This document shows, one piece after another, positions 6,399 through 6,787 of a DNA stretch of 6,787 nucleotides (position 1 is the stretch's first letter; each line of letters starts with the position of its first letter). The stretch lies in the NCBI GenBank assembly GCA_016284485.1, contig JAEEOX010000072.1, positions 1-6,787 of the forward strand. Reading direction: 5' to 3'. Below the pieces are notes generated by a model that did not search any database, was not told where the DNA came from, and saw only the letters and a program-made list of their open reading frames with translations. The position numbers were made by a program, and so were the translations under genes. Origin of the DNA: Bacillota bacterium. GTDB taxonomy: Bacteria; Bacillota; Clostridia; Peptostreptococcales; Anaerovoracaceae.

Positions 6399-6427
6399 AT
6401 TATATTAGAAAACACCGCGCTTGTCAA
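6399..6427 (-). promoter_or_regulatory. Consensus sigma-A promoter for the rpmH operon
   Basis: On the minus strand TTGACA (6427-6422) and TATAAT (6404-6399) are both perfect matches to the vegetative sigma consensus and are separated by exactly 17 bp. The predicted transcript start is near 6392, giving a leader of about 60 nt before the rpmH ATG at 6331. The strength fits a gene encoding an abundant ribosomal protein. No operator or riboswitch structure was recognised in the leader. Confidence 0.92.
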
Positions 6428-6463
6428 CGCGTCAGCCGCAAAAATCCATTTTAAAAATGTAAG

Positions 6464-6472
6464 TTTTCCACA
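6464..6472 (+). promoter_or_regulatory. DnaA box 1 (TTTTCCACA)
   Basis: This 9-mer matches TTWTNCACA and differs from the best-known box TTATCCACA only in the third base. It lies upstream of the predicted dnaA -35 element and forms the left half of the inverted pair. Confidence 0.82.
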
Positions 6473-6482
6473 ATGTTATCCC

Positions 6483-6511
6483 TTGCCTGTGGAAAACTTT
6501 TTATGTATAAT
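6483..6511 (+). promoter_or_regulatory. Probable dnaA promoter
   Basis: TTGCCT (6483-6488, 4 of 6 bases of the -35 consensus) and TATAAT (6506-6511, perfect -10) are separated by 17 bp. The transcript should start near 6518, about 26 nt before the dnaA ATG. DnaA box 2 begins at the last base of the -35 and fills the spacer, so bound DnaA would be expected to block RNA polymerase. That fits the negative autoregulation known for dnaA in other bacteria (inference for this organism). Confidence 0.72.
6488..6496 (-). promoter_or_regulatory. DnaA box 2 (TTTTCCACA on minus strand)
   Basis: TGTGGAAAA on the plus strand is the reverse complement of TTTTCCACA and pairs with box 1 as the right half of the inverted repeat. 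It sits between the -35 and -10 hexamers of the predicted dnaA promoter. Confidence 0.82.
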
Positions 6512-6543
6512 GATATTACTTAAATTATTGCTTGGGGGATAAA

Positions 6544-6787
6544 ATGAAAAACTATGATGATGTCTGGGAAGCCGCGCTTTCCATGATCAGAGAGCAGGTC
6601 ACTGAGGTAATGTACAAGACCTGGTTCCTGGATCATCTTAATGTTGAAGAAATCAATACCGAACTCCGGATAATATACATGGGTTTCAAGACTTCTCTTG
6701 ATCCCGATCTTTTTTCGGGCGTGATCAACGACCGCTATCTGCCCCTTCTTCAGGAAGTATTCAAGGAAATTCTGGGAAAAGAATATC
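6544..6787 (+). CDS. dnaA: DnaA, chromosomal replication initiator, N-terminal 81 residues only
   Basis: DnaA binds DnaA boxes and opens the origin to load the replicative helicase. Only domain I is inside the window: 81 full codons plus one base, of roughly 440-450 expected. This domain mediates DnaA-DnaA and helicase contacts. The visible part starts MKNYDDVWEAALSMIREQV and has the family's aromatic TWF (26-28), then RYLPLLQEVFKEILG (64-78), the last helix of domain I. The AAA+ and DNA-binding domains lie beyond the edge, so the assignment rests on domain I, on divergence from rpmH and on upstream DnaA boxes. ATG 6544 has GGGGG (6534-6538) with 5 nt spacing, a G-rich but workable ribosome site. 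Residues 44-60 are less like typical domain I than the rest, but no break is seen. Confidence 0.94.
   Translation, partial: MKNYDDVWEAALSMIREQVTEVMYKTWFLDHLNVEEINTELRIIYMGFKTSLDPDLFSGVINDRYLPLLQEVFKEILGKEY

Larger units (their letters stand above)
6461..6499. repeat. Perfect 12-bp inverted repeat containing two DnaA boxes
   Basis: AAGTTTTCCACA (6461-6472) and TGTGGAAAACTT (6488-6499) are perfect reverse complements separated by 15 bp. Each arm contains TTTTCCACA, which fits the DnaA-box pattern TTWTNCACA: the first on the plus strand at 6464-6472, the second on the minus strand at 6488-6496. Between them is a weak TTATCC half-match at 6476-6481. Position in the rpmH-dnaA intergenic fits the upstream part of a Bacillota origin and/or a dnaA autoregulation site. 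DnaA binding is inferred. Confidence 0.88.

Noticed and set aside
6447..6459. Small palindrome CATTTTAAAAATG
   Set aside because: Short A+T-rich symmetry is expected by chance in such a region, and no known site matches it.
6461..6502. Inverted repeat followed by T-run read as a plus-strand intrinsic terminator
   Set aside because: The stem is A+T rich with a 15-nt loop, no gene lies upstream on that strand, and both arms are DnaA boxes. The T-run is part of the dnaA promoter region.
1..6787. Mobile element, CRISPR array, toxin-antitoxin or other accessory system
   Set aside because: No transposase, repeat array, tRNA-adjacent insertion or unknown gene was found. Gene packing leaves no unexplained stretch over 300 bases, and the longest non-coding gap (6332-6543) is explained by promoters and DnaA boxes.

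Overview
This window is the left flank of a bacterial replication origin. It carries the widely conserved block dnaA <> rpmH-rnpA-yidD-yidC-jag-mnmE-mnmG-rsmG. The organism is most likely a Gram-positive member of the Bacillota, probably class Clostridia. The pointers are the exact gene order, dnaA divergent from rpmH, several strong GGAGG-type ribosome sites, a Jag protein with Jag-N, KH and R3H parts, and a short YidC that lacks the large periplasmic domain of proteobacterial YidC and has no lipoprotein cysteine near its start. I cannot name a genus. Coding DNA looks moderately G+C rich by eye, while the origin-side intergenic is clearly A+T rich.

Layout, read along the minus strand from the right. 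Positions 6332-6543 are the divergent intergenic. It holds a sigma-A promoter for rpmH with perfect consensus hexamers, a perfect 12-bp inverted repeat built from two DnaA boxes, and a probable dnaA promoter threaded through those boxes. Then come rpmH (L34), rnpA (RNase P protein), yidD, yidC (membrane insertase) and jag (KhpB/EloR), packed with gaps of 6-18 nt. A clear intrinsic terminator follows jag. After it come mnmE, mnmG and rsmG, joined by a 5-nt gap and an ATGA overlap; rsmG runs off the left edge after 190 codons. On the plus strand only the first 81 codons of dnaA are present at the right edge.

The genes serve core functions: ribosome assembly and tRNA 5' processing (rpmH, rnpA), membrane protein insertion (yidD, yidC), RNA binding linked to envelope growth (jag), modification of the tRNA wobble uridine (mnmE + mnmG), methylation of 16S rRNA (rsmG) and replication initiation (dnaA). 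The arrangement suggests two transcription units: rpmH to jag, ending at the terminator, and mnmE to rsmG. No convincing separate promoter for mnmE was found, so readthrough of the terminator may matter.

I found no mobile element, CRISPR array, tRNA/rRNA gene or unknown accessory gene, and I do not think the window holds an undescribed system. The points worth a second look are regulatory (terminator abutting the mnmE ribosome site, DnaA boxes overlapping the dnaA promoter, missing ribosome site for rnpA) plus a few protein details (MnmE insert, YidC Lys34). Long open frames antisense to mnmG and mnmE are treated as shadows.
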